Shown here: one piece after another, positions 49,216-61,366 of the stretch
Layout of the letters: every line of letters starts with the position of its first letter
How positions within the stretch are numbered: the first letter of the stretch is position 1
NCBI GenBank assembly: GCA_947568835.1
Contig: OX387605.1
Location: 7,196,418-7,260,417 of the forward strand
Origin: Protonemura montana
Taxonomy: Eukaryota; Arthropoda; Insecta; Plecoptera; Nemouridae
DNA length: 64,000 bases
Direction of reading: 5' to 3'
Program-made: the position numbers and the translations under genes
Notes under the pieces: model-generated
What the model was told of the DNA's origin: nothing
Seen by the model: the letters and a program-made list of their open reading frames with translations, nothing else
Database searches by the model: none

Positions 49216-50287
49216 ATCAAACCTAGCCTAGAATGGAGGAGGGGAAACCCGGTGCCGCTCGTGGCCTACTCCTGTCGAAGAGCACCAAGAGACTTAATGT
49301 CCCTTCCGAAGGACGGTAAAACGCGAATAACAAGATTCCTCCACAAATCCATGCTGCCGAGAGGTTGATAAGCAAGGCGAGTGAAGTTGTACTAACTTTC
49401 ATCCCTCCAACCTCTCTCCCGAACAGAACTGGTCATGTGTGTGATGGTCACCAATCAAATACCCGACTCAGCGCAGTGTAGCTTACATTCGGTGATCTCA
49501 CGACCACTGGTGTTTCAAACACGCCAAACCGTTCGGTCCGCTGTTCTTTGGTTCAAAATATTGACAAAAGTCAATAAAAAAGCCCCTGAAATAAATATAG
49601 CGTGTAACAAGCCCCATACAATAAAGCCACCCGCCGTGCAAGTGATGCGAAAATTTCGTTCTGATAACATGTCAATTTTCTACATGTTTTCTCTCTTTTT
49701 TTTTCACCGGTGAAAGATATGTTAGGAAACTGGCAGCCGCTGGTATATTTACGAGGCTTTGTAATGCGAAGCACTCGTTTTCCCCCAGCCGGCAAATTGT
49801 ATTTGCCGTCTCTACGCATCTCCAGTCTCCAGGTGTTTTATCGACCTCGCGCTGCTCATTCCGATTTGCTGCACGTGGGATCCATCACTGCCAGTTAACC
49901 CGCTTGATTAGAACTCCCCAATACGGCCACCAGCGTACGCAGAATGCGGTTCACAGTGTTTTAGCAATCAAAATCTTATAAGATTCGTTTTATGGGCTAG
50001 AACCAAATGGTGCGTACCTATATAACCTGATACACTTGCGTATCATAATTCATCCTGAAAATAAAGCCACAGCAGCTAATGATGGCGATGAATTCGAATT
50101 AATGAAGGGTATTAACGGTTCTGTAGGTAATAGCCTCGTAATCTGCCTTCGGTTTCGGACTAAAGCTATGCTGCGTTATTTCGTAGTTAATGACGTACAT
50201 TTTATCGATTTATAATTTTTCGTGTTTGGCTCACGAGCTACTGGTTTTTAGACTCATGTCTACTTTTTCTACCCTTAGCACTAGTTT

Positions 50288-50561
50288 TGACAAAACACTA
50301 TTTGAAATGGGTTTTTAATGCCTAGTGAAGAACAACTAAATTTTCCAACGTTTCGTAACATATACCAGTTACTTTATCAAGGGTTAGCGCAGTCCTGACA
50401 ATTTTCCGATAACAATTCTGACAATTTCTGACGATTTGTTGTGGTTCTTTTGTCAGGACTGCTTTTACCCTTGATAAAGTAACTGGGACAAGTTACGAAA
50501 TGTTGGAAAATTTAGTTGTTTTATACTTAGCATTCAAAACCCCGATCAAATATTTTTGTCA
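50288..50561. repeat. Long imperfect inverted repeat (foldback element or hairpin)
   Basis: The left arm (50,288-50,401) and right arm (50,450-50,561) are imperfect reverse complements. Shared blocks include TGACAAAA, AACAACTAAATTTTCCAAC, TTTCGTAAC, CAGTTACTTTATCAAGGGT and GCAGTCCTGACAA. The loop is about 48 bases. The arms are about 110 bp with roughly four-fifths of positions matching by eye. No transposase frame is present. GCTCACGAGCT occurs on both sides (50,229-50,239 and 50,564-50,574) but does not directly abut the left arm. It is most simply a foldback/MITE remnant. If transcribed it would form a long hairpin. Confidence 0.85.
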
Positions 50562-53500
50562 TTGCTCACGAGCTGTTTTTTTTTCCGCCAATTCATACCG
50601 TTTTTTGTTGTTGTAACTTCACCGTTGTATTTTCGCAACTCGACACGTTCATTTAAAATAACAGTCCATTTCTTACTCCCAGTTAAATTCAACGTTAAGA
50701 TCATTTGCATGGTGATAGGATCTCAGAGGCAGATGAATTAGTTTGGTTTCCAAGATTTAAATGTTGGACTATAGCTAGCAGGAAAAAGTTGGGGTTACGC
50801 AGCCTATAAAAAGCACCCGCTAACGTAACTGCCCCATTTCTTACTCGTTTCAATGTTGCTCTTTTCCGAAATCAATTTTCTCTCACGGAGCGATAAAATA
50901 TGAGTCTGAGCCCATGGGGCAATACAAACTTTTTATATTTCCAATCAACGATCGCGATTGCTTGCCATTTTGCTCGACATGTTAGTATTTTTTTGTAACT
51001 TTCCACCGAATCATTTTATATCGCGTTCTAAATTGACCCTTTGAAATATTCGTCCAACAAACAATTTGTCTTTCAACAGGGGCTGAGTCCACAGAGCAGA
51101 GTTAAGTTTAGCCCAGGCTCAAAGACGATTAGCGAATCACAGGCTGTGCTTTCAGATTCTGAAAGGTTGTTACCAAGACGATAATAACTTAACCCCCAAA
51201 TATATGAGAGTTAAGCAACTCAGCTTCGTGGATCCGGCTCTAGACGGTTACAATTCACCGCAAGTGGCACTACTTTCTCAACTACCAGTAACTCGACTCG
51301 GACGATCGTATATAGTCAGGCACAGATGAGTGGGAATTGGTCGTCAGTGCATTAAAGGTTTGATTTGTCTCACAAATAATTTGCAGATGACGGAAACCAA
51401 GAGTTTATTGCGGTAATGATTTACGACATCGACAAATTACCAATATCTGTTAAACGCGACGCAAGGAAGAAAATGCGCACGGGTTTACTGCAGTGATTTT
51501 TTTTTTGTGGCCGAACAAAAGAAAACAAGGAAAATATAACGGTTTCACTTTTTTTTAAACTTCTGTTTTATTTGATAAGTAATACAGGCACTAATGGAAA
51601 TAAAAATTTTAAGAAGACATTTTTTTCTATGTTTTTTTCTTTTTGATTACGTTATGAAGCCAAATATCACTTTCATTTTGTATCTAGACCAATGAATAGC
51701 TTCACAACCCCAAACCACAGTACATATATTTTTTGGCAAACGGTGTTGTAGTTTAAATTTTAATCTGGTATCCTTTGTCACTGAAAGGCTGGTCTTATAG
51801 GGGTTTTATTTCTTATCCTTATCCTCTTCCTTATTTTAGCATGAGCAGCGTAGCAGGGAAACGTTGTAACGCATAGAAATCTGCTTTCCAAAATAAGCCT
51901 GTACGAATCGGTAAGCAAGCCTGAACAAGTGTGCAAGTAAACTCACTCAGAATTCAATCTGCATATGAAGTAGCTTTTCAGACTGCTAGCTTAACGTGGA
52001 AAACTTCAAGAGAAATGCTTTGTTATTATTTTTCTGGAAGGAAAAACAGAAATATTGCTGATTATTTTCTATTTTCTTTACAGAAATAGGTACGTTGACA
52101 AGTGGATTTTATCTAGGAGACGTGTTTTTCTCAATTTGTGGAAACTTTTTCCCCGACGCGCCTTGCGAAAAGTTCAGCTCTGAGCAGAGTTGATTTCCCA
52201 GCTAAATTCAGAGCACAAGCCGCGGAAAACGCCGTTTGACATTCGCATTTTTCTACATTTTCTCTTGTCATATGAATGATGGAACGGAATGCCAGAGAAG
52301 CCTAGTGTTGAGACCGCGAAGCTGATGCAGAGTCCCCGCCGAAATGAGAGCACAAATAAAATAACGGAGACGATTGCCGGCAACGATGATTTTATTCTTT
52401 TTCAAAAATAGGAAACTCTCACACTAACTTTTTATGCTTTCAACGCTGCTTTTAAGTTTTACGACAAAGAAAAAATTTTGTCATCATTCAAAAATCGAGC
52501 AGCAGTTTGCAGTTTGTTTTCGACGATCGAATAAGTATGGCCATTGCAAGAGTGGTAGTGGGTACATATATATGGTACACAATTGGCTAATAAAGGTTAT
52601 TTAAGAGCAATTTTGGGCGGCAAACGTAGAAAACGAGGACATAATATGTGATCCTGGAGTGTGTAATAGGCTTATGCTAGCAGAGTGCACAATGGTTTTA
52701 TGATACCGTAGTCCTAACGTTTTCACGGGCTTAATGGCCCAAACGCAAAACCTAGTTTAATGCAAAACGATTCACGGCTACAGACCTAAAAGTAAAGGTC
52801 ACCGAGTAGAAAGAGTATGCAGATGATTTACAAACATTTTCAGAAGCTTTTTGATGGCCAGTTAATTGTTACAATGAGCGAAGACTTGCGCGGTACACGC
52901 AGAGTTCTCTGTAGAGCCGTCAAACTAATTCGCGACACAGTAAATATATTTGAAGCGTCACAGTCACAATAATTAAATAACATCATGAAAATGCGTTCCA
53001 AACTCGTTGACTCGCGTGGAAATTCGTTGATTATTCACGTCGTTTCATCGCGTCACTAATACAACCGGGGAAAATAACCGGCTCGATTCAAATGCAGTTT
53101 ATTCGATGAAAAAAAAAGCGATGACAAACTAATTTATGTGTCGATATAAAAGCCATGTTTGTAAACGAGTGCTACCAGTGATACACCAACTGTTTGAACT
53201 AAACTACGCCCTACTACTACTTCATACCATTCTGTTGATGTTCATCCCCGGGGATGAATTACATTTAGATTTAAGTTTACGAGTGTCACAGCGTAAGAGC
53301 ACTCAGATGATTGTCTTGCAATGCTTTCGCTTCTGAATGCCGATGGAGACGCAGCTCCGTCGAAGGAACGACCGGTCGCCGGCCAACCCTTTCTTTCGCC
53401 AATTCGCGGGAAATTCGGGAAACGAGGCCGTGCATCTCCATAAGAATGACATTACCATTCGTCTCTTGTTCAGATTGCCACCTTGTAACTAAGCATGCCA

Positions 53501-54528
53501 AGCCGTACCCTTTTTTAGGAAACAACTCAAGTTGAGCTATAAAACAAGTATATTGGCTTCATATCTAATTTTAGCTTTGTGACTGCAATGAAAGAATCTT
53601 CAATGGCACATTGAGCTGGTTTAGCAATGCATTTTACAGTGCTAGAAAACGCATTTTCATTTCCTTCTTGGTATAGCATGATATAGTTTCCTCGTAGCAA
53701 GGGAAGGGTGTTCGTTTGAGCAAGATACGAAAGGGAAATTCAATTTCTCGATATGAAAATTAGCTGACTGTTAGGCAATCAAACAGTTATTCAATCCGTT
53801 ACTTGCGATTTACCACCTAAGTTCTTCAAAATCGTCATCAGTTTAATTCATAAGCTGATGTTATAAGCTGCTGAACCTCGTTAAACCAAGCTTAATTTAT
53901 CTAGGACACTGATTAGAGCTTAACTGGTTATATTCACAGTGCAACAATATATTATAATGATAATTAGGGACGTTGGGAACTGTTGGCTAATTGCACCATA
54001 ATACGAGGCATCAAGCAGTGATCGGTAATTAGAGAAATTATGTTTACTTTGCTGAGCAAGTAGTGCAGGTGGTGAAAATAGCATTGAGTTGGGGGATGCT
54101 TACTTCAAAGAGTAGAAGGTTATTGATGCAGAAGCATACGGCTCATGACAAAATAACAATCGAAATATCAAAGTGAGTTGGTTATTTCATTCAGAATGCG
54201 TTACGTTTGAACACCTAGACGTATTGTACTCATTTGGACGGTGTTTCTGTGTAGAGAAGCAGTTACAAGGCATAAAAACTAGCTCTTGCCGCGCGAATGG
54301 TCGCGACAATTCCACTTGAAACATTCCGCGGCGTAGCGGAGAGTTTCGATGCTTTCAACACCACACAAGGTGACTCCGTTTCACGAGCTAGATAAGCCTG
54401 CGCATAAAGAAGTAATAAACTGAAATAATACACAAAAATATGGAAGTGTGCAAAAGGCGCAAAAATAAAAATGATTTATGCTGAAATGTTCTCCGCATGG
54501 AAAGCGTACGCTTGAGTATAATACAGTG

Positions 54529-54590
54529 CTGCGGAAAAGCTACACCCCTGGTAACTCTATGGCAGAGAAGTCAGCAAAAAAACAGCATAT
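54529..54590 (+). mobile_element. Possible Tc1/mariner-like terminal inverted repeat relic
   Basis: TA followed by CAGTGCTGCGGAAAAGCTAC and then ACCCC resembles the outer end of many Tc1-like transposons (TA target, CAGTG…AAAAG…CCCC). I found no matching inverted end nearby and no transposase frame, so at best it is a solo, decayed end. Confidence 0.25.
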
Positions 54591-55352
54591 AGGATGAGCG
54601 AGAAACCAAAATAAAATTACATGTTAGGATTTTTTTTTTCGAAGTGGTTTAAAAAATGAACGAAACAAGTGTAGGACATTTACAATGCGACATGATTTTA
54701 AGTCAGTGTCGTTCTAATTGCTGGTAAAAGAAAAGCTGAGAACCATTTGAGAAGCGGGAAATTGTGAGTGCACAGATTTTCCGGCAGATCATCGTTTTCC
54801 TGCAACTTCCAGCAAGATCGTGGAAAAATTTAACGCAAACGCAGAAAAAAACGCAAGCAAAACGTATTACACGGCGAAGATGAGCGCTCCATAAAGGGAA
54901 TTGCAAATAAATGTGGTGAGAAACAAGGAAGCAGTGGCGTGGCGGCCATCTTTCTACCACTGCCCTCTGTACTGGCGGGAATAAATCACAACGGCGTTAC
55001 GAGTAGTGGTAATTTCATGCGCAATAATACGTGAAAGATACGCCACACAAAGAACCCGAAAGATGAATGGCACTGTCTGAAAAACAACACAGAAAAGATA
55101 TGGAGTTGATGAGAATTTAATAGAGAACATATTTTAAAAGTAGCGAATAATGAAATGAAAATCATTGCGACATGCACTGTGTTTTCACATTTTCTTTTCA
55201 GCGCTTTTCTAAGAATTTAATCATGAAAATGTGTCTCAATTTTGTCGTTTTCTCACAGGGGAAAATAATGATCAAATTCTCATCAAGTTTTCGATAGAGC
55301 TTAAATGTTTTCTCAAAAGAGCCCTTCTTGTCGCAGTCACAAATTACGTGCC

Positions 55353-55387
55353 ACGTGACTTTCATGTGACTTTTATGTGACTTTCAC
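55353..55387. repeat. Three-copy 11-bp tandem repeat
   Basis: Three near-identical units of (C/T)GTGACTTT(C/T)A: cgtgactttca, tgtgactttta and tgtgactttca. The first overlaps a CACGTG E-box. Non-coding. Confidence 0.8.
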
Positions 55388-56340
55388 AAGTCCAACGCCA
55401 AAGCATTTGAAAAAACTCTACACACATTTGAAGTCGCTAATCCAGTGGGGTATAGTGCTTCGAAACTTGTGTGCCGTTTGCAATATCCAAAGGCACAATC
55501 GCATGAAATTGTGTTATGCGGTAGACAGTAAAGTTATTTGTAAACCTAGTTCCGGTACCACCGCACTGGTTTGGCGGAGACAAAATTATGAACAATGGCC
55601 ATCCTACTAAAGTTATTTCAACTATAAATATGAAAACAATCATCGTAGGACAAGCCGAAGCATAATCCCGTACAGGCGATGTCAACGGCATAAACAAGGG
55701 TGAATTTAATGGGTAATACGCCGGCTGGTTGCAAAACATACACAGAGGGTTGACTTGACCTACTAATCCACAAAGAACCCTTAAGTAAGACTGATCAACG
55801 TTCAAAATGTGTGCCATCTTCACTGAACAGCGTTCCGTCAGTGCTGAGTCCGTCAAAGCGCAAAACAGTTTTGAAATTGATTCTTTTGACATGCAGATCA
55901 CCTGACATTTTTTGAGTTTTGAAAGCGTCGTGGCGTAGGTTAATTTCCATGTTCCCTTGTGAAAAAAAATCCGGTTTCCTCAATTTGAAAACAAAGTTAT
56001 CGGACACACCAGCGGGCAGCAATTAGAACGTGCCCCTGTTCTGACTCTCAAGTCGAACAAAGTCGTTCTAAAGCCCGAGCGAACATGTCCTTACATTTCT
56101 TGTTTTGATTTCAGAATTTCAGTGCATTCATCATGCTAAGAAACTTTTCCACCTAATGGATATTATGCAAATCAAGTAATGAAGATCTGCATAATTTTGT
56201 GCACAACTTTGGCAAACTTAGTTTTAGGCAGGTAGAATTACTTTTTAATTCGACCATGTTGGAACTTCTGTATGCGGGTTGAATGGTGTTTTGAAGATTT
56301 CAGATTTCTATACAGTAGTAGTAAATTCGAAGGTATACTT

Positions 56341-56363
56341 TCGAAGGTACAATGTACCTTCGA
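56341..56363. repeat. Perfect 10-bp inverted repeat with 3-bp spacer
   Basis: TCGAAGGTAC, AAT, GTACCTTCGA. The preceding bases contain a further TTCGAAGGTA copy at about 56,327. It could be a hairpin or a binding site for a dimeric factor. No adjacent gene explains it. Confidence 0.9.
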
Positions 56364-57867
56364 TACAATATAGTTGAAACCGGTAGGTAAAAAAAAAAAA
56401 AAAAATAGAGTAGCAAGACGCCATTGTCAGCGACTTACGAAAGCCATGAACTGCAATTTTCCAACTACCTCTCAATTGAACCGAGAGTTATGCGACAGAG
56501 AAATCGCCGCTGCTGTTGGCACCACTTTAATTTATAAAAAAAAAACATATATGCATATTTTAATTGGACTTTATACCAGCATGAAAATATCAAATAGTTA
56601 ATTCCATGTTTGAAAACAACCCATTCGCAGTACGGGATGCCACTGAAACGACAATCTGTGTTTTTAAATTTCATTCCCGCTTGTTTATCTTCTGTGTTCA
56701 TTTTGCAAAGTGGCAGCACGCATTATTGATCAAGCCTGCCGGCCGACGGCTGTGCGTTCAGCCTCCACATGCCGCTAGTTATCATAAAATATCCTGCGGC
56801 CAGTATGTACGGTGGGAACATACGCGAGTAAAATGCCGCCACCGGACACAGGCACGCCATTTCCTGTCCCAGTCGTAATGGACGCCGACAACGACGCCGT
56901 CGCCGGTCGTTGGAATTTTCGGCGTCGCTGCTATCCTGGCGAGGTGACCTTTCAGCCACCTGAATATCTCAACCACTCGGTTTCAAAATATAGTATCAGA
57001 TTTGAGTTGACGTTTTTCCAGCTGTAACATTGGGCTCAGTAACTTAGAGTGCAAATATTTTCAGAGTCAAAATTGTGTGCCTTCAACAAATAGGGTTTTT
57101 TTTTTGTTTGAAGAATAAGAAAGATTGTACAGGAAAAGTGCTTTTTATGCTTTTCAGAGCGCTTCTTTATGAGGTGACCTTGAAATAATGTAATGCGTTT
57201 CCGCAACGTTGCTTACTCTTGGAATGACCCAATGTTTCAAATGTAAAGAATCGAAAATCGGTTAGTTCTAAGTGGCCAAAATTGCACGACATTTCGAAAT
57301 CGCGGTAAGCGACTTAAAATGAAAAACGACGCGTTTGACAATATCTTACATCCTTCCTGTAAATAACTTGCTTCTCCCTGGATGCCGACCATGTCCTGCC
57401 CTCAGTACGTGCATTTGAAGCTAGGGCAGGACACTCGCTTTTCAAGTTGTCCTCTCACATAAGTCTATATCAAGGTAAATCCCCGTTTATAACACGAACT
57501 ATACGGCCGCCATTTATTTCAATACTTGACGCTACGCAACATATCCGCAAGCACGACCGCGTTGTCCGAGTCTCTATTTCCAAAATTATTATCTATGTGT
57601 ATCTGTTTGATTCTTTATTTTATCTTTTTAAATATATAGGGCCTCTGAAATTGTGTAATCTGGATTTTCGCGATGGCAGTCAAATTTTGAAGTATCTACG
57701 CTTTAAAACTCGCTTCAGTCTTTATAGAACTAATTCCACACAATGTTCGTTATCCGCAGGTTTTACGTGTCATTAAACCCAATTAAAAAATCTCCCATTC
57801 CAAACCCTTTCATAATTTACCTTGTGTGTGGATTTTCGTTTCGGTACTGGTCGATATTGGATGCACC

Positions 57868-58182
57868 CAGTGGTGTAGTCTCGGGTAAATGAGGGAAACG
57901 CACGTTTTATTTAAAAAATTACCGTACATTAACTTTATCATTTAAGAACTACGCTGAAATAGGGCAAACGTTTGTAAATCCACTGTAAAAGTTTTACTGC
58001 AATTTGGTGTATTACTTCTGTTACAAGGATTTTGAGATTAATCCGATTTTTCGTGAACGAACCCCAGTAACGACATCAGTTGCCATTTTAAAAAACAAAA
58101 AAAATGCTGTGAAATGAATGCCGCCCTGCCCCAACCTCTATTTTCGCCGTAAACACCCTATTTTTCCTGCACTACACCACTG
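57868..58182. mobile_element. hAT-type non-autonomous transposon (MITE), 315 bp
   Basis: The element begins CAGTGGTGTAGT and ends ACTACACCACTG, a perfect 12-bp terminal inverted repeat. It is flanked by a perfect 8-bp target-site duplication GATGCACC (57,860-57,867 and 58,183-58,190). CAGTGG-type ends with an 8-bp duplication are the hallmark of the hAT superfamily. The interior has no transposase frame, so it must have been mobilised in trans by an autonomous hAT elsewhere. The intact duplication and ends suggest a fairly recent insertion. Confidence 0.88.
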
Positions 58183-58961
58183 GATGCACCCATGACAACT
58201 ACCAGTGACAGTAGTGCGTATACGAACGCAGAGATATGTAGCATCATATTGTGTCATCAAGCAACTTTCCGCGCTGCATTAACAAGTTGCAAGCTCCCTT
58301 GTTCATCAATTCGCACGTTACGTGTGGACGGGTAAAGGCACCAGCACCAAGCCAGACGTATTAATTAGCCTTTACTGAATTTAATCCCGCGTGCACTGAG
58401 CGACATACGCTACTCTAATGATGTTAGCTTGTTGTGTTCACTTCAGGGCGAAAGACTGCTGGTGCACACAAGTATACTGCTCTCTATTAGAAATTGATAG
58501 GAGCTTATTCACTCGCAGTTAAATGAGTTCCACTTTCAATTCGATCAATTTTTCGTTTTACTGATTAGACTTCAGAGAGCGAATGTTTCTTTTTATTAAA
58601 AAATAAAAATAAACGATGTATCCCTAAGTACCACATAATTGGATGCATATTTTGCCCAACAGTATTGACTCAAACAAAAATTGGAAATATAATTTAGTAT
58701 CACTCAAGAAGAACGGTTTTTTTTTAAAGGTAATATAATTGCATAGTGCGCAGGTACTATTTCAATAGAAAGTGAGTTATGATTTCCTACGTAGATTTTT
58801 TCTTCGTTTATAGGATGCCTTTTTCGTTCGATTCCTTCCTCTTGAAAACATGCGCTCAACGGAAATGGAAGGAATAGATAAAGATGTCACAGTCACACGG
58901 TTGTACGTTATACGTGGTTCATGAAGACTGCTCAAGGCATTACGAGAATTATACATCATGT

Positions 58962-58965
<4 letters not shown>

Positions 58966-58999
<34 letters not shown>
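58966..58999. repeat. AT dinucleotide microsatellite, 17 units
   Basis: An uninterrupted alternating AT run of 34 bases. Confidence 0.97.
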
Positions 59000-59001
<2 letters not shown>

Positions 59002-60706
59002 TATGCTATGATTATAAGGATGGGCCTTCTCTTAGCTTCCTTCTTTCAAGAGGAGGTGTAAAGGAGAGGCCACAAAGCAAGCGCAAAGATAGAAGATGAA
59101 TGCTCGAGACGTGACTCGCCAGCCGAAATTTCGAATGAGTTTATTTCACGTGGAGCCGTGGCGTTGCTGTATAACGTACCTGCAATTTAACAGTCCCAAG
59201 TTTTAAACAAAGGATAAGAAAGGGAGCAAATCCTAGGGTGAGTTCACGAGAAGAGGGAAGCAAACTTGGAAGAGGCTGTGCTGGCAAGTGACAAAATTAC
59301 TATTTTTATAGCTATGCACCTCGGCTGGAGAAACTTTTATAACAACTGTCTCATAGTTACACCGGGCGCTGTGTTTTTACTGAAAACAAACCTTGTGACA
59401 GTAACAAACTAATTGTTGAGTTATAAAGAATGCCAGTTTACCAGTAGATCTTGTAGTGGTGCTAGAATAGAGTTTACATGAACTGTCAGAGGGCCTGTGT
59501 TAATGTTAGTCTTGCTGCTGAGCGGACGAATCGGCTACACGTGGTAATGGTAGGGGTCACCCGATGGAGCTTGCGGTCGTTATTTTTAAGAAACTTTTAC
59601 AAGGTAATAGTTACGACTCAATATGTCGATTCACGGCTATCAACCGTTGAAAGTAGACCGTCTTAAATGCGACTATTTTGCGGGAAGTAACGAAATTAAA
59701 TTAGTTTACACTCGAAACAGCGGTGTCTCCATCTACGAGCATCCTCAATTTTTGTCGGGAACGTAGTCATTTGGCGGCTTTTTTGCGCAGACAGTATAAC
59801 TTTTGCGCTGGCCCTCCAAATAAACTTATAAACTCAGTCGTGCTTTAAAACAAAGTTTTTGCTTTATGAAATATTAGCTAAAGAAGTGCACATACATTTT
59901 TTTAGAAAATATGTTATAGATCCAATTAAGATACTAGTCATAAAAAGTGCGGTTAAAAATAATTATTTCTCCGATAGAAAAAAAGGTCCTTTGAAACGGG
60001 TTCGTAAAGCAGGAGAGACGCAAGCGGGCGCCGGGGTCCTTCTGCAGAGAATAAGGAATCAGGGGTAATTAAACACGACCACTAAAGGGAGGAATAAAAG
60101 AGTTTCGGGCACCAGGACAATCGCATAAAAAAGCGGCAAACAAAGCGCAGTTTAACTATTTAACGACGCTCTCTGGAGCAGCTTTATCTAGGACGAGCCG
60201 CCGACTTTGCTCGATTCAAATTGGGAAAAGAGGCCGCAATGTTGAGCTGAAAGATACGCGGTTATCTTGTGAAAAAAAACACTCATGGTCTCTAAATAAC
60301 TTTGAAAAGTAACGCTGTATGGGCACGTTTTTCTCCCAAAAAGCAGTAAATATAAATATGCACAGGCAAGATAAACTCAGCGTATATCGACTTTAGTGGC
60401 TTGATATATTAAATTAAGGAACACAAATTTTCCAGATGAGAAAACGTTAAGACGCGCATGTGGTTCAGATGTAATTTGAAAATTGCCAATCATAAACATA
60501 TCAAATCACCCAATTTCAGGAAATGAAATTCGTTCCAGCTTGCCATTTCATGGCAACGAATATTATTTTAGAAAACTAAAATATGTAAAATGCTGGAAAT
60601 CGAACCGGCAATTTTAATGAAACGGATTTGCCACCGTTTGAACACAGGTCACGATCGCGGCGATGTCATTTCGGCTAACAGGTCCATGCAGGTTCCAGCG
60701 TCGTCC

Positions 60707-60732
60707 AAAAAAAAAAAAAAAAAAAAAAAAAA
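60707..60732. repeat. Poly-A tract, 26 bases
   Basis: Uninterrupted A26. It might be the tail of a decayed retroelement, but no target-site duplication or element body is recognisable upstream. Confidence 0.9.
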
Positions 60733-61115
60733 CAGCAGCCCAACGAGCACGTAGAAAATTTCCGTTACCAGTGTGCACGATATTTACTGATGAAAAAATA
60801 ACTGAAAAACAATGTAATGTCAACTACAAGCTTCGGTGATAAGCACCGGCTGTTGAAGATTTTGTTATACCAACAATTTATTCCTACCCCTATTTTCCCA
60901 ATATTTGGAGAAAAGATTTGCACACTTTTCCTTCACTTCATTGCCAAAGTTCTTTGACTGCCAGTTTTACATTCTCCGCTCATTCAAAAAACCAATTAAA
61001 ACAATTTCAACCTAAAAAATAAAAGCACCCCAAATTCTGTGCTCAGCACCTCAAGCACACGTCTGTGCCACCACAAGTCATGATAAACAGACTCGCAATC
61101 CTTCTCATAAGATAC

Positions 61116-61283
61116 CTGTCGTAGTAGGTCAGGTCTCCTGCTGGCCCTTTGACTCGGCGTCCTCCGAAATCCAGTAAGTTGACAAAAGGCGTCTGATATG
61201 TCTGGTATCTGTTGGCGAATTCTGGCACAGCAGGGCAGGTCCAGACGTCGCCCGGTTCGCACCTGGAGCGTGTCCTCACTCAT
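61116..61283 (-). CDS. Candidate first coding exon (possibly of the NLR-like gene)
   Basis: A minus-strand segment ending at a donor ACAG|GTATCT at 61,116. Two readings compete. Reading B starts at an ATG (61,283, A at -3) and runs 56 codons to a phase-0 donor. That phase would join the NLR-like exon at 43,696 exactly, giving a protein of about 1,343 residues, but the reading is very Arg-rich. Reading A lies in another frame (61,262-61,116, after a weak acceptor CTCCAG). It reads CEPGDVWTCPAVPEFANRYQ, FVNLLDFGG and GDLTYYDR, with C/G-biased third positions and more protein-like composition, but it would leave in phase 2 and could belong to another gene extending right. No domain is recognised in either. 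Confidence 0.35.
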
Positions 61284-61320
61284 CCTGGAGGCGCCACGCG
61301 ATAGAAACAATATCGGAGCG

Positions 61321-61366
61321 ACCCACCCTGTCCACCCAGCCCACCCGGACCACCCGGCCCACCCGG
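61321..61366. repeat. Degenerate 9-bp minisatellite (CCCACCCGG-type)
   Basis: About five tandem copies of (C)CCACCCGG/CCCACCCAG, GC-rich, immediately upstream (in minus-strand direction) of the candidate first exon. Confidence 0.75.

Larger units (their letters stand above)
43697..61115 (-). other. Gene-poor stretch, probably 5' intron of the NLR-like gene
   Basis: 17.4 kb of AT-rich DNA. The NLR-like gene needs a 5' exon to the right of 43,696, so at least part of this should be its intron. Apart from one doubtful frame at about 46.2-46.5 kb I see no coding exon. It contains a hAT-type MITE, a long hairpin, a palindrome, microsatellites and a possible Tc1-like end, listed separately. Confidence 0.5.

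Noticed and set aside
54932..54964. CAGTGGCG…CCACTGC as a second hAT-like element
   Set aside because: Arms of only 7 bp, total length 33 bp and no target-site duplication. Too short to call.
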